Source of the DNA: Nocardioides marinisabuli
Lineage (GTDB): Bacteria > Actinomycetota > Actinomycetes > Propionibacteriales > Nocardioidaceae
Length of the DNA stretch: 64,000 nucleotides
Assembly (NCBI RefSeq): GCF_013466785.1
Contig: NZ_CP059163.1
Coordinates: 3,038,001-3,102,000 of the forward strand
Reading direction: 5' to 3'
Shown here: piece by piece, positions 29,224-37,025 of the stretch
Numbering within the stretch: the stretch's first letter is position 1
Layout: each line of letters opens with the position of its first letter
The notes under the pieces: generated by a model
The model's database searches: none
Seen by the model: the letters and a program-made list of their open reading frames with translations, nothing else
What the model was told of the DNA's origin: nothing
Translations under genes and position numbers: made by a program

Positions 29224-29305
29224 CGGTCACTTCTGAACCATCGACCAGTCACTTCTGCCCCCACGTGGGTGCGAAAGTGACCGGTCGATGGTTCAGAAGT
29301 GACTG
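29224..29305. repeat. 34-bp imperfect inverted repeat with internal 22-bp period
   Basis: Left arm 29224-29257 and right arm 29272-29305 match at 30 of 34 positions when inverted; the 14-nt centre contains CCCACGTGGG. Within each arm GTCACTT recurs 22 nt apart. It lies between convergent genes (GAF kinase and nadA) and probably terminates both. See findings for its relation to the 47.5-kb element. Confidence 0.75.
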
Positions 29306-29313
29306 CTCGGCCG

Positions 29314-30498
29314 TCAGTCCTTGGCGGTCTTGCCGGGCAGGGCGAGCATCCGCTCGAGCGCGACCAGGGCCTGCTGCTCGGTGGCGGGGTCGACCTCGAT
29401 CCCGTTGACGACGGTGCCGGCGACCAGCGACTCCAGCGCCCACACGAGGTGGGGCAGGTCGATGCGGTTCATCGTCGAGCAGTAGCAGACCGTGCGGTCG
29501 AGGAAGGCGATCGACTTGTCGGGGTGGCTGTCGGCGAGGCGCTTGACCAGGTTGAGCTCGGTGCCGATCGCCCACGACGACCCGGCTGGCGCGGCCTCGA
29601 TCGTCTGGATGATGAACTCGGTGGAGCCGACCAGGTCGGCCTTGAGCACGACCTCGTGGCGGCACTCGGGGTGCACCAGGATCTGGATCTCGGGGTCCTT
29701 GGCGCGCAGCTCGTCGACGACGTCGGGGGAGAAGCGGCCGTGCACCGAGCAGTGGCCCTTCCACAGGATCATCTTCGCGTCGCGCAGCTGCTCGGGGGTC
29801 AGGCCGCCGCTGGGGCGGTGCGGGTCCCAGACGACGCAGTCGTCGAGCGAGAGACCCATCTGCAGCACCGCGGTGTTGCGCCCGAGGTGCTGGTCGGGCA
29901 GGAACAGCACCTTGGCGCCGCCCTCGACGTCCGGCTTCTGGTCGTAGGCCCACTCGAGGGCGACCTCGGCGTTGCTGGAGGTGCAGACCACGCCGCCGTT
30001 GCGGCCGCAGAAGGCCTTGATGTCGGCGCTGGAGTTCATGTAGGTCACCGGGACGACGGCGTCCTGGATGCCCGCCTCGGCCATGGCGTCCCAGGCGGTC
30101 TCGACCTGCTGGAGACGGGCCATGTCGGCCATCGAGCAGCCGGCCGCGAGGTCGGGCAGCACGACCTGCTGGTCGGGGGAGGTGAGGATGTCGGCCGACT
30201 CGGCCATGAAGTGCACGCCGCAGAAGACGATGAACTCGGCGTCGGGACGGGCCGCGGCCTCCCGGGCGAGCTTGAAGGAGTCGCCGGTGACGTCGGCGAA
30301 CTGGATGACCTCGTCGCGCTGGTAGTGGTGGCCCAGCACGAAGACGCGCTCGCCCAGCGCCTCCTTCGCCGCGCGGGCGCGCGCGACCAGGTCGGGGTCG
30401 GACGCCGCCGGCAGGTCACCGGGGCACTCGACCCCGCGCTCGGACTGCAGGTCGGTGCCACGGCCCAGCGGCAGCAGCGGGAGGTCGACGGTCGTCAT
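29314..30498 (-). CDS. nadA: Quinolinate synthase
   Basis: [4Fe-4S] enzyme that condenses iminoaspartate with dihydroxyacetone phosphate to quinolinate in NAD synthesis. 394 residues. The three cluster cysteines can be placed in IVFCGVHFMAE, GVVCTSSNAEV and CYCSTMNRI. Substrate-binding pieces FVLGHHYQRDEV and YMNSSADIKAF are present. ATG 30498 is 6 nt after a TACGAT box, with GGAGG inside that gap. nadB and nadC are not next to it. The ErpA and cysteine desulfurase genes within 6 kb could serve its cluster. Confidence 0.95.
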   Translation of the reverse strand: MTTVDLPLLPLGRGTDLQSERGVECPGDLPAASDPDLVARARAAKEALGERVFVLGHHYQRDEVIQFADVTGDSFKLAREAAARPDAEFIVFCGVHFMAESADILTSPDQQVVLPDLAAGCSMADMARLQQVETAWDAMAEAGIQDAVVPVTYMNSSADIKAFCGRNGGVVCTSSNAEVALEWAYDQKPDVEGGAKVLFLPDQHLGRNTAVLQMGLSLDDCVVWDPHRPSGGLTPEQLRDAKMILWKGHCSVHGRFSPDVVDELRAKDPEIQILVHPECRHEVVLKADLVGSTEFIIQTIEAAPAGSSWAIGTELNLVKRLADSHPDKSIAFLDRTVCYCSTMNRIDLPHLVWALESLVAGTVVNGIEVDPATEQQALVALERMLALPGKTAKD

Positions 30499-30504
30499 GC
30501 CTCC

Positions 30505-30510
30505 ATCGTA
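30505..30510 (-). promoter_or_regulatory. -10 box TACGAT for nadA
   Basis: On the minus strand TACGAT ends 6 nt before ATG 30498 (leaderless geometry), although GGAGGC fills the gap and could also contact the ribosome. Confidence 0.45.
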
Positions 30511-30520
30511 GGCGCCCCGC

Positions 30521-31414
30521 TCACAGCAGCGAGCCGTGGTGCAGGTACGGCGCCGGCGGGCGCATCCCGCGCAGCGCGAGGTAGCCGACCGTCCACACCT
30601 CCAGCCGCGCGGCCAGGCCGATGTCGAGGGCCCACTCGTTGGCGGCGGTGACGTGCGCGACCTCGGTCTGCGCCGGACCGTCGGCCAGCGCGGCCCACAG
30701 CAGCCGCCCCGCCGTACGACGGTTGGTCGCGGCTAGCAGCGCCACCGCGCCGTCGGGGTAGGCGTAGGCGTAGCCGGAGCCGGTGGAGGTCTCCGAGACC
30801 AGCAGCCGCGACTGCTCCACCAGCAGCGCGTGGTCGGGCCCGTGGGCGCTGCCGCGCGCCTGGCGGTCCACCGAGTCGAGCAGGTCGACGTCGCCCGGGG
30901 TGCCCTCGCGGACCTTGTCGCCGGTGCCCAGCGGGATCGCCGAGCGGTCGACGGTGCCGCGCAGCACCATCTGAGGGTGCAGGGACAGCCCGGCCTGGCG
31001 GTAGACCCGCGCCGCCCGCGGGTCCGCCGAGCTGCAGATCATCCCGCGCAGCGCGCCGCGGCCGTGGTGCAGCGCCGCCGCGAGCAGCGGCTTGCCCGCG
31101 CCCCGGCCCTGGTGGCCCGGCCGGACGGCGTACGACGAGAGGATCCAGGTGCCCTCGCGCACCAGGGAGGTGGCGACCCCGACCATCCGCCCGTCCTCCT
31201 CCGCGACCCAGCAGCCACCGGGGTCGGTCCGCAGGAGGTGCTGGGTGCGCGCCTGCCACGAGCGGCTGCGCCCCGGCTCGCGCGGCTCGGGGTCGGGCCA
31301 GGCCCGGGGCAGCGTGAGCCGGTCGAGGGCGTGGAAGCTCTCCGAGGTGACCTGCTCGGCCTCCGCCACGTCGGCGGGACGCATCGGGCGGATGGCGGCG
31401 GTCGGGCTGGGCAC
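30521..31414 (-). CDS. GNAT-family N-acetyltransferase (two-part)
   Basis: 297 residues. The N-terminal GNAT half has LSSYAVRPGHQGRGAGKPLL with the acetyl-CoA loop GHQGRGAG and SADPRAARVYRQAGLSLH. The C-terminal half (about 170-297) resembles a second, degenerate GNAT-like domain (WTVGYLALRGM...). GTG 31414 is 6 nt after TACGGT. Divergent from glycerate kinase. Substrate unknown. Confidence 0.8.
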   Translation of the reverse strand: MPSPTAAIRPMRPADVAEAEQVTSESFHALDRLTLPRAWPDPEPREPGRSRSWQARTQHLLRTDPGGCWVAEEDGRMVGVATSLVREGTWILSSYAVRPGHQGRGAGKPLLAAALHHGRGALRGMICSSADPRAARVYRQAGLSLHPQMVLRGTVDRSAIPLGTGDKVREGTPGDVDLLDSVDRQARGSAHGPDHALLVEQSRLLVSETSTGSGYAYAYPDGAVALLAATNRRTAGRLLWAALADGPAQTEVAHVTAANEWALDIGLAARLEVWTVGYLALRGMRPPAPYLHHGSLL

Positions 31415-31420
31415 GCCCCC

Positions 31421-31426
31421 ACCGTA
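31421..31426 (-). promoter_or_regulatory. -10 box TACGGT for the acetyltransferase gene
   Basis: Minus-strand TACGGT, 6 nt before GTG 31414; no separate ribosome site. Confidence 0.4.
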
Positions 31427-31464
31427 GGGGCGGACCGGCGCGGGCCGCCTGCGAGGATGCGCGC

Positions 31465-32556
31465 ATGCGAGTCCTCGTCGCCCCCGACAAGTTCGCCGGC
31501 ACCCTCACCGCGGTCGAGGCCGCCGAGGCGATCGCCGCCGGCTGGCGTCGCCACGCCCCCGACGACGAGCTCGACCTGGCGCCGATGTCGGACGGCGGGC
31601 CCGGCTTCGTCGACGTGCTGCACGCGACCCTGGGCGGCGAGCTGCTGGTGGCCACCGTCGAGGGACCGCACGGCGAGGAGGTGCCGGCGACCGTGCTGCT
31701 GGTCGGCGACACCGCCTACGTCGAGAGCGCCCAGGCCTGCGGGCGCCAGCTCGTCACCCAGGGCGGGGCGGAGTTCGCCACCACCGTCGGCGTGGGCGAG
31801 CTGCTCGTGGCCGCGCTCGGCACCGGCGCCGCCACGGTCGTGGTCGGCCTGGGCGGCAGCGGCACCAACGACGGGGGAGCGGGCCTGCTGGACGCCCTCG
31901 GCGCCCGGCCCGACGCCGGCCAGCTCGACGGCGGGCCGGTCCTCTTCGGCGACCTGGGCCGGGTCGACCTGGCGCCCGCGCGCGCCCTGGTCGCAGGGCG
32001 ACGGCTGGTGGCAGCCACCGACGTCGACAACCCCCTGACCGGGCTCTTCGGCGCCACCAAGACCTACGGCCCGCAGAAGGGCATCGGCGAGGACCGGATC
32101 GCCGAGGTCGACGGCTGGCTCGAGCAGCTGGCCGAGGCCACCGACCGGCGTACGTCGCTGGGCAAGGGCGCGGGGGCCGCCGGCGGCCTGGGCCACGCAC
32201 TGCTGTGCCTGGGCGCGGTCCGCGAGCCCGGCATCGCCCTCGTCGCCGAGGCGGTCGGGCTGGCCTCCCGGGCGCGGGCCGCCGACCTCGTGGTGACCGG
32301 CGAGGGTGCCTTCGACTTCTCCAGCCGCTCGGGCAAGGTGCCCTACGGCGTCGCCGAGATCGCGGGCGAGGCGCTGCGGCCCTGCGTGGCCCTGGCCGGG
32401 CAGGTGCTCGTCGGCTCGCGCGAGATGCGCGCGCTCGGCGTGGAGTCGGCGTACTCGCTGGTCGACCTCGTCGGTGAGCAGCGGGCCTTCGAGGACCCGG
32501 TCGGCAGCCTCGAGGCGCTCGCGGAGCGCGTCGCCCGGACGTGGTCGAGGGAATAA
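31465..32556 (+). CDS. Glycerate kinase (GlxK/GarK family)
   Basis: 363 residues; phosphorylates glycerate to 2- or 3-phosphoglycerate. Family features: MRVLVAPDKFAGTLTA at the start, PMSDGGPGFVDVL, VVGLGGSGTNDGGAG and DLVVTGEGAFDFSS. ATG 31465 follows GAGGAT at 6 nt, a weaker relative of the leaderless box seen elsewhere. Followed by the Fe-S carrier gene, an order also known in mycobacteria (Rv2205c-Rv2204c). Confidence 0.9.
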   Translation: MRVLVAPDKFAGTLTAVEAAEAIAAGWRRHAPDDELDLAPMSDGGPGFVDVLHATLGGELLVATVEGPHGEEVPATVLLVGDTAYVESAQACGRQLVTQGGAEFATTVGVGELLVAALGTGAATVVVGLGGSGTNDGGAGLLDALGARPDAGQLDGGPVLFGDLGRVDLAPARALVAGRRLVAATDVDNPLTGLFGATKTYGPQKGIGEDRIAEVDGWLEQLAEATDRRTSLGKGAGAAGGLGHALLCLGAVREPGIALVAEAVGLASRARAADLVVTGEGAFDFSSRSGKVPYGVAEIAGEALRPCVALAGQVLVGSREMRALGVESAYSLVDLVGEQRAFEDPVGSLEALAERVARTWSRE

Positions 32557-32659
32557 CCCCGGGTGGCCTACCCTTGACCCAGGGACCGCTGCTCGTCGTC
32601 GACGTGCCGGCGGCCCGCACCAGACCACGCACCACGCAACCCATGTTGGGAGCACAGAC

Positions 32660-33022
32660 ATGACCGAGCAGGTGGAGACCACTCCTGAGCGTCGCACCGA
32701 CAGCATCAACCTGAGCCCGGTGGCGGCCGAGAAGGTGCAGAGCCTGCTGAGCCAGGAGGGCCGCGACGACCTCGCGCTGCGCATCTCCGTCCAGCCCGGT
32801 GGCTGCTCGGGCCTGCGCTACCAGCTCTTCTTCGACGAGCGCACCCTCGACGGCGACGTCGTCACCGACTTCGACGGCGTCAGCGTCGTCGTCGACCGGA
32901 TGAGCGTGCCCTACCTCAACGGCGCGATGATCGACTTCGTCGACACCATCGAGAAGCAGGGCTTCACGATCGACAACCCCAACGCCACCGGCTCCTGCGC
33001 CTGCGGCGACAGCTTCAACTGA
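32660..33022 (+). CDS. erpA: Iron-sulfur cluster insertion protein (ErpA/IscA, HesB-like)
   Basis: 120-residue A-type carrier that delivers Fe-S clusters to target proteins. The three conserved cysteines are in GGCSGLRYQ and SCACGDSF. ATG 32660 with GGGAG upstream, about 100 nt after glycerate kinase; a TACCCT box at 32579-32584 could be its own promoter. It is near cysteine desulfurase, TusA and NadA, and the Rieske protein is a further possible client. Confidence 0.9.
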   Translation: MTEQVETTPERRTDSINLSPVAAEKVQSLLSQEGRDDLALRISVQPGGCSGLRYQLFFDERTLDGDVVTDFDGVSVVVDRMSVPYLNGAMIDFVDTIEKQGFTIDNPNATGSCACGDSFN

Positions 33023-33050
33023 GCAAGGACGCGCCAGCGGACTTGCTGTT

Positions 33051-33108
33051 GGTGGTCGAGCAAGCGGCGCGACCGAGCCTGCGAGGTCGCGACCCGCGTG
33101 TCGAGACC
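33051..33108. repeat. REP-like palindromic intergenic repeat
   Basis: An element beginning GGTGGTCGAGCAAGCG and ending GTGTCGAGACC with an inner perfect 7-bp hairpin (CGCGACC 33068-33074, GGTCGCG 33085-33091). GGTCGAG...TCGAGACC elements are, from general experience, dispersed in many actinobacterial genomes; copy number here cannot be tested. Confidence 0.5.
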
Positions 33109-33159
33109 CGGTGACGGGCGGGACCACCCCAACCACGCCACCAGCCCAGAGCAACAGCG

Positions 33160-33190
33160 AAGCCCCCGGACCAACCAGGTCCGGGGGCTT
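33160..33190. terminator. Bidirectional terminator after erpA
   Basis: AAGCCCCCGGACC and its exact complement around AACCA (13-bp stem), with A-run on one side and TT on the other, between convergent genes. Confidence 0.85.
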
Positions 33191-33220
33191 CGTCGTGTGC
33201 TCAGCGTGTGAGCACCTGCA

Positions 33221-33532
33221 TCAGTCCAGGTGCAGCGACAGCGCGTTGGCCAGCCGCTGCGCGGCCTCGCCGACCTCGATGTCGCGCTTGCGCACCTCGC
33301 GCGGGAAGTCGTCGAAGCGGATGCTGGGGACGGGGCGGCGTGCGGCCCGGGCCACCGAGGCGGCGGCAGCGGCCTCGCGGCCCACCACGAGGTGCAGGGC
33401 GCGGCCGGCGGCCTCGCAGTCGGCACCCATGTCGCTGACGCAGGCCAGGTCGTCGTAGGGCAGCCGGGCGCGGGAGCCGCGGGCGCCGACGGGGCCCGAT
33501 GAGGGCGTCGAGGAGGGAGTCGAGGGGGTCAT
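33221..33532 (-). CDS. Conserved-looking small protein, unknown
   Basis: 103 residues, hydrophilic. N-terminus is Ser/Thr/Pro-rich and the C-terminal two thirds is predicted helical (AAAAASVARAARRP, EVRKRDIEVGEAAQRLANALSLHLD). Two cysteines. No family recognised. ATG 33532 sits 7 nt after TAGCGT, and the gene ends toward a strong terminator, which together support it being real. Divergent from adoK. Confidence 0.6.
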   Translation of the reverse strand: MTPSTPSSTPSSGPVGARGSRARLPYDDLACVSDMGADCEAAGRALHLVVGREAAAAASVARAARRPVPSIRFDDFPREVRKRDIEVGEAAQRLANALSLHLD

Positions 33533-33539
33533 GCTCGCG

Positions 33540-33545
33540 ACGCTA
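33540..33545 (-). promoter_or_regulatory. -10 box TAGCGT for the 103-residue protein
   Basis: Minus strand, 7 nt before ATG 33532. Confidence 0.4.
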
Positions 33546-33569
33546 GGGGCTACTGGGGGGTACTCCCAG

Positions 33570-33588
33570 CACTACCCGCAGGTAGTGT
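33570..33588 (+). promoter_or_regulatory. adoK promoter overlapped by an inverted repeat
   Basis: CACTACC-CGCA-GGTAGTG (33570-33587) is a perfect 7-bp inverted repeat, and its right arm contains the TAGTGT -10 box (33583-33588), which is 7 nt before GTG 33596. A second inverted repeat, CTGGG...CCCAG, lies immediately upstream. The layout suggests an operator. Confidence 0.5.
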
Positions 33589-33595
33589 TCGCGCC

Positions 33596-34624
33596 GTGCC
33601 CGACACCACTTCTGCGCCCGTGACCGACGCCGTGCCCGGCGGACCGCTGCTGGTGGCCGGGTCGATCGCGACCGACCACCTGATGAGCTTCGCCGGCAGG
33701 TTCGAGGACTCGCTGGTGGTCGAGCAGCTGCACAAGCTGTCGGTCTCCTTCCTGGTCGACGACCTCGAGATCCGCCGCGGCGGGGTGGCGCCCAACATGT
33801 GCTTCGGGATGGCCCGCCTGGGCCTGTCGCCGGTGCTGGTCGGCTCGGCCGGCGAGGACTTCGCCGACTACCGCTCCTGGCTGGAGCGCCACGGTGTCGA
33901 CTGCGACCACGTGCACATCTCGGAGACGCTGCACACCGCCCGCTTCGTGTGCACCACCGACTCCACGATGGCCCAGTTCGCCTCGTTCTACCCCGGTGCG
34001 ATGAAGGAGGCGCGGCTCATCGAGCTGGCCCCCATCGTGGCCAGGGTCGGCCAGCCCTCGTTCGTGCTGATCGGCGCCGACGACCCCGACGGGATGCTGC
34101 GCCACACCCAGGAGTGCCTGCAGCGCGGCTACCCCTTCATCGCCGACCCCAGCCAGCAGCTGGCCTTCGGCGAGGGCGGCCTGATCCGCCAGCTCGTGGA
34201 GGGCGCCGCGATCCTCTTCAGCAACGAGTACGAGTCGCACCTGATCGAGCAGAAGACCGGCTGGTCCTCCGAGGACGTGCTGGCCAGGGTCGGCGTCCAG
34301 GTGACCACGCTGGGCGCCGAGGGCGTACGGGTGTGCCGCGCCGGCGAGGAGGACATCGTGGTGCCGGCCGCCAAGAACGTCACCGCCGTCGAGCCGACGG
34401 GTGTCGGCGACGCGTTCCGCGCCGGCTACCTCGCCGCGACCGCGTGGGGCCTCGACCTGACCCGCAGCGCCCAGGTGGGCTGCGTGCTGGCGGCGTACGT
34501 CGTGGAGACCGTGGGCACCCAGGAGTACACCTTCACCCCCGAGCAGTTCCTGGGTCGCGTCGAGGAGTCGTACGGCGCCGAGGCGGCCGCCGACGTCGCG
34601 CCGCACCTGGCCTCGGTGCGCTAG
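33596..34624 (+). CDS. adoK: Adenosine kinase-like PfkB-family kinase
   Basis: 342 residues of the ribokinase/PfkB fold. RRGGVAPNMCFGMARLG is the substrate-side motif and VEPTGVGDAFRAGYL holds the anion hole and catalytic Asp. Overall features match the actinobacterial adenosine kinase AdoK (Rv2202c), which sits in the same neighbourhood in M. tuberculosis; another sugar-type substrate is possible. GTG 33596 fits a leaderless mRNA. The stop overlaps the convergent tusA stop in a shared CTAG. Confidence 0.82.
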   Translation: MPDTTSAPVTDAVPGGPLLVAGSIATDHLMSFAGRFEDSLVVEQLHKLSVSFLVDDLEIRRGGVAPNMCFGMARLGLSPVLVGSAGEDFADYRSWLERHGVDCDHVHISETLHTARFVCTTDSTMAQFASFYPGAMKEARLIELAPIVARVGQPSFVLIGADDPDGMLRHTQECLQRGYPFIADPSQQLAFGEGGLIRQLVEGAAILFSNEYESHLIEQKTGWSSEDVLARVGVQVTTLGAEGVRVCRAGEEDIVVPAAKNVTAVEPTGVGDAFRAGYLAATAWGLDLTRSAQVGCVLAAYVVETVGTQEYTFTPEQFLGRVEESYGAEAAADVAPHLASVR

Positions 34625-34863
34625 GTCCTGCGCCGCACCAGGTAGCGCGGCAAGCCGTCGTCGGCGGTGTCCTCGCCGACGTACTCCTGGTCGCGCATGC
34701 GGCACCAGGCGGGGACGTCGACGCGCGCGGCAGCGTCGTCGGCGACGACCGCCAGCACCGCGCCGACCTCGAGGCCCGGCAGCGCCCGGGCGAGGTCGAT
34801 GATCGGCAGCGGGCACAGCCGGCCGCGGCAGTCGAGCTCGAGCGCCACCGGTGCCGGGCTCAC
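34621..34863 (-). CDS. TusA/SirA-family sulfur carrier
   Basis: 80 residues. The N-terminal CRGRLCPLPI contains the Cys-Pro motif whose cysteine carries persulfide in TusA. Fold length is normal. GTG 34863 overlaps the stop of the cysteine desulfurase gene (GTGA), so the pair is co-translated: the desulfurase most likely loads this carrier. The downstream acceptor cannot be read from the context; thiouridine synthesis and other sulfur transfers are possible. Confidence 0.85.
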   Translation of the reverse strand: MSPAPVALELDCRGRLCPLPIIDLARALPGLEVGAVLAVVADDAAARVDVPAWCRMRDQEYVGEDTADDGLPRYLVRRRT

Positions 34864-35999
34864 ATGCCCACCCGGGCGCGCAGGTCGGCGACCACGCCGG
34901 GCAGCACCGCCAGCAGCCGCTCGACGTCGTCGGCACCGGTGTCGCGGTGCAGCGAGACGCGGGCGTTGCCGTGGGTGAGCGCGCCCATCGCGGCCAGCAC
35001 GTGGCTGGGCTCGAACGACGACGAGGTGCAGGCCGAGCCGCTGGCCACCCCGAAGCCGTGCCGGTCGAGCTCGTGGACCAGCGCCTCGCCGTCGACGTAG
35101 AGGAACGAGAAGGTCACCAGGTGCGGCAGCCGCTCGACCGGGTCGCCGACCACGTCGACGTCGGGGATGGTCGCGACCCCCTCCCGCAACCGGTCGACCA
35201 GGGCGTGCTGGCGGGCCGCGACCTCCTCGCGCTCGGCCTCCACCGCCTGCAGGGCCGCAGCGGCCGCCAGGGCCGCCGGCACGTTCTCGAAGCCGCTGGT
35301 GCGCTCGTCGACGCGGTCGTCGCCGGGGAAGGGCGAGGCCCAGCGGGCGCCCTTGCGCACCAGCAGGACCCCCACGCCGGGCGGGCCGCCCCACTTGTGG
35401 GCCGAGGCGGCGGCCGCGTCCCACCCGGTCGGCAGCGGCAGGCGACCCGCGCTGGCGCAGGCGTCGACGAAGAGCGGCACCCGGGCCTCCAGGCGCGCCG
35501 CGACCGCGGCGACGGGCTGGACCGTGCCGACCTCGTGGTTCGCGGCCTGCACCGCGACCACCCCGGTGGTGGGGGAGAGGAGGTCCTCGACCGCGTCGGG
35601 CGAGACCCGGCCGAGCCGGTCGGCGGGGACCACGGCGCCGGGCTCGCCGCTGCGCCGGGCCGCCCACGCCGCGGCGTGCCCGACCGCCGAGTGCTCCACG
35701 GCACTGACCAGGGTGGCCTCGCGCCCGTCGGCACGGCCCTCGAGGAGGCCCAGCAGCCCGCGGTGGACGGCCTCGGTGCCGGAGCCGGTGAAGCTGACCT
35801 CCTCGCGGCGCACGCCCAGGCAGCCGGCGACCACCTCACGGGCGTTGTCGAGCAGGAGCCGGGCGTCGCGACCGCTGTGGTGCAGCCGTCGCGGATCGCC
35901 CCAGCCCCGCTCGTGGGCCGCGGCGAGCACGTCGCGGGCGGCGGGGTGCAGCGGCTCCCCGGAGGCGGCGTCGAGGTCGACCGGCGCGGCATATGTCAC
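34860..35999 (-). CDS. Cysteine desulfurase (NifS/IscS-like, class V aminotransferase)
   Basis: PLP enzyme making alanine and enzyme-bound persulfide from cysteine. 379 residues. PLP Lys is in ASAHKWGGPPGVG; the active Cys is in VASGSACTSSSFEPSHVL, the group-I loop; substrate Arg is near NARVSLH. GTG 35999 (MTYAAPVDLD) follows TACCGT at 7 nt. Followed by the overlapping TusA gene. Divergent from ctaC. Confidence 0.92.
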   Translation of the reverse strand: MTYAAPVDLDAASGEPLHPAARDVLAAAHERGWGDPRRLHHSGRDARLLLDNAREVVAGCLGVRREEVSFTGSGTEAVHRGLLGLLEGRADGREATLVSAVEHSAVGHAAAWAARRSGEPGAVVPADRLGRVSPDAVEDLLSPTTGVVAVQAANHEVGTVQPVAAVAARLEARVPLFVDACASAGRLPLPTGWDAAAASAHKWGGPPGVGVLLVRKGARWASPFPGDDRVDERTSGFENVPAALAAAAALQAVEAEREEVAARQHALVDRLREGVATIPDVDVVGDPVERLPHLVTFSFLYVDGEALVHELDRHGFGVASGSACTSSSFEPSHVLAAMGALTHGNARVSLHRDTGADDVERLLAVLPGVVADLRARVGM

Positions 36000-36006
36000 A
36001 ACCGCC

Positions 36007-36012
36007 ACGGTA
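36007..36012 (-). promoter_or_regulatory. -10 box TACCGT for cysteine desulfurase
   Basis: Minus strand, 7 nt before GTG 35999. The divergent ctaC promoter (TACTCT 36049-36054) lies about 40 bp away. Confidence 0.45.
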
Positions 36013-36048
36013 GGCCACCCTGTGCGCCCCGACCGGTGGCGGGCGGGG

Positions 36049-36054
36049 TACTCT
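36049..36054 (+). promoter_or_regulatory. -10-like box TACTCT for ctaC
   Basis: Would start transcription near 36061, leaving a 30-nt leader with GAGAGGAAGG before GTG 36093. No -35 consensus. Confidence 0.4.
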
Positions 36055-36092
36055 GGCGCCAACTTCTGATCGCTTGAGAGGAAGGCTCGTTC

Positions 36093-37025
36093 GTGAGTCT
36101 GCAGCTCCCCCAGATGGCACCAGGACGTCGGTGGGCCTCGGCCCGTCGTGCGGGCCTGGGCGCCACGCTCGGCCTCGGCCTCGTGCTGCTCGCCGGCTGT
36201 TCGTCGGAGTCCCGCGGTGAGTGGGAGCGCCTGGCCATGCCAGAGCCCATCACCGAGCAGGGCGAGGCCACCCTGAACCTGTGGCAGGGGGCGTGGATCG
36301 CTGCCCTCATCACCGGTGTCGTGGTCTGGGGCCTCATCGCCTGGGTCGTGGTGGCCTACCGCCGTCGCAGCGACGACGAGATCCCCGTCCAGACGCGCTA
36401 CAACCTGCCGCTGGAGATCTTCTACACGGTCGCGCCGATCATGATGGTCGTGGTGTTCTTCGCCCACACCATCCGGGTCCAGGACATCGTGCTCGAGGAG
36501 TCCCCGGCCCCCGACAACATCGTCGAGGTCACCGCGCAGAAGTGGTCGTGGACCTTCAACCACGGCGTCGGCGCGGTCGACGTCGCGGCCAACGAGGACA
36601 ACGAGGACGACGAGTACCCCTATGAGGGCTACGCCTACGTCGCCGGCACCCTGACCGACGTGCCCACCCTGGTGCTGCCCGTCGGGCAGACCACCCGCTT
36701 CAACCTGCACTCGCCCGACGTCATCCACGACTTCGGCGTGCCCGGCTTCCTCATCAAGATGGACGTCATCCCCGGTCGCGTGAACTCCTTCGAGGTCACC
36801 CCCAAGACCGAGGGCACCTTCAAGGGCAAGTGCTACGAGCTCTGCGGTGCCTACCACTCGCGGATGCTGTTCAACGTCGACGTCGTCAGCGCCGAGGAGT
36901 ACGACGCCCACGTCGCCTCGCTGGCCGCGGCCGGTGCCGAGTCGGCCCTGCCGATCCTGGGCCGCGACGACACCCGTACCCAGGTGGGCCTCGCGTCCGC
37001 CGAGACCGAGGGGGAGGGCCAGTGA
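36093..37025 (+). CDS. ctaC: Cytochrome c oxidase subunit II (lipoprotein)
   Basis: CuA-carrying subunit of the aa3 oxidase. 310 residues: lipobox LLAGCSS (predicted acylated Cys after an Arg-rich start), two membrane helices (about 62-85 and 105-128), and the periplasmic cupredoxin with CuA ligands in HSPDVIHDF and [13 protein letters not shown]. Strong ribosome site GAGAGGAAGG. Stop overlaps the ctaD GTG. Acidic loop ([13 protein letters not shown]) in the periplasmic domain resembles actinobacterial CtaC insertions. Confidence 0.95.
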   Translation: MSLQLPQMAPGRRWASARRAGLGATLGLGLVLLAGCSSESRGEWERLAMPEPITEQGEATLNLWQGAWIAALITGVVVWGLIAWVVVAYRRRSDDEIPVQTRYNLPLEIFYTVAPIMMVVVFFAHTIRVQDIVLEESPAPDNIVEVTAQKWSWTFNHGVGAVDVAANEDNEDDEYPYEGYAYVAGTLTDVPTLVLPVGQTTRFNLHSPDVIHDFGVPGFLIKMDVIPGRVNSFEVTPKTEGTFKGKCYELCGAYHSRMLFNVDVVSAEEYDAHVASLAAAGAESALPILGRDDTRTQVGLASAETEGEGQ

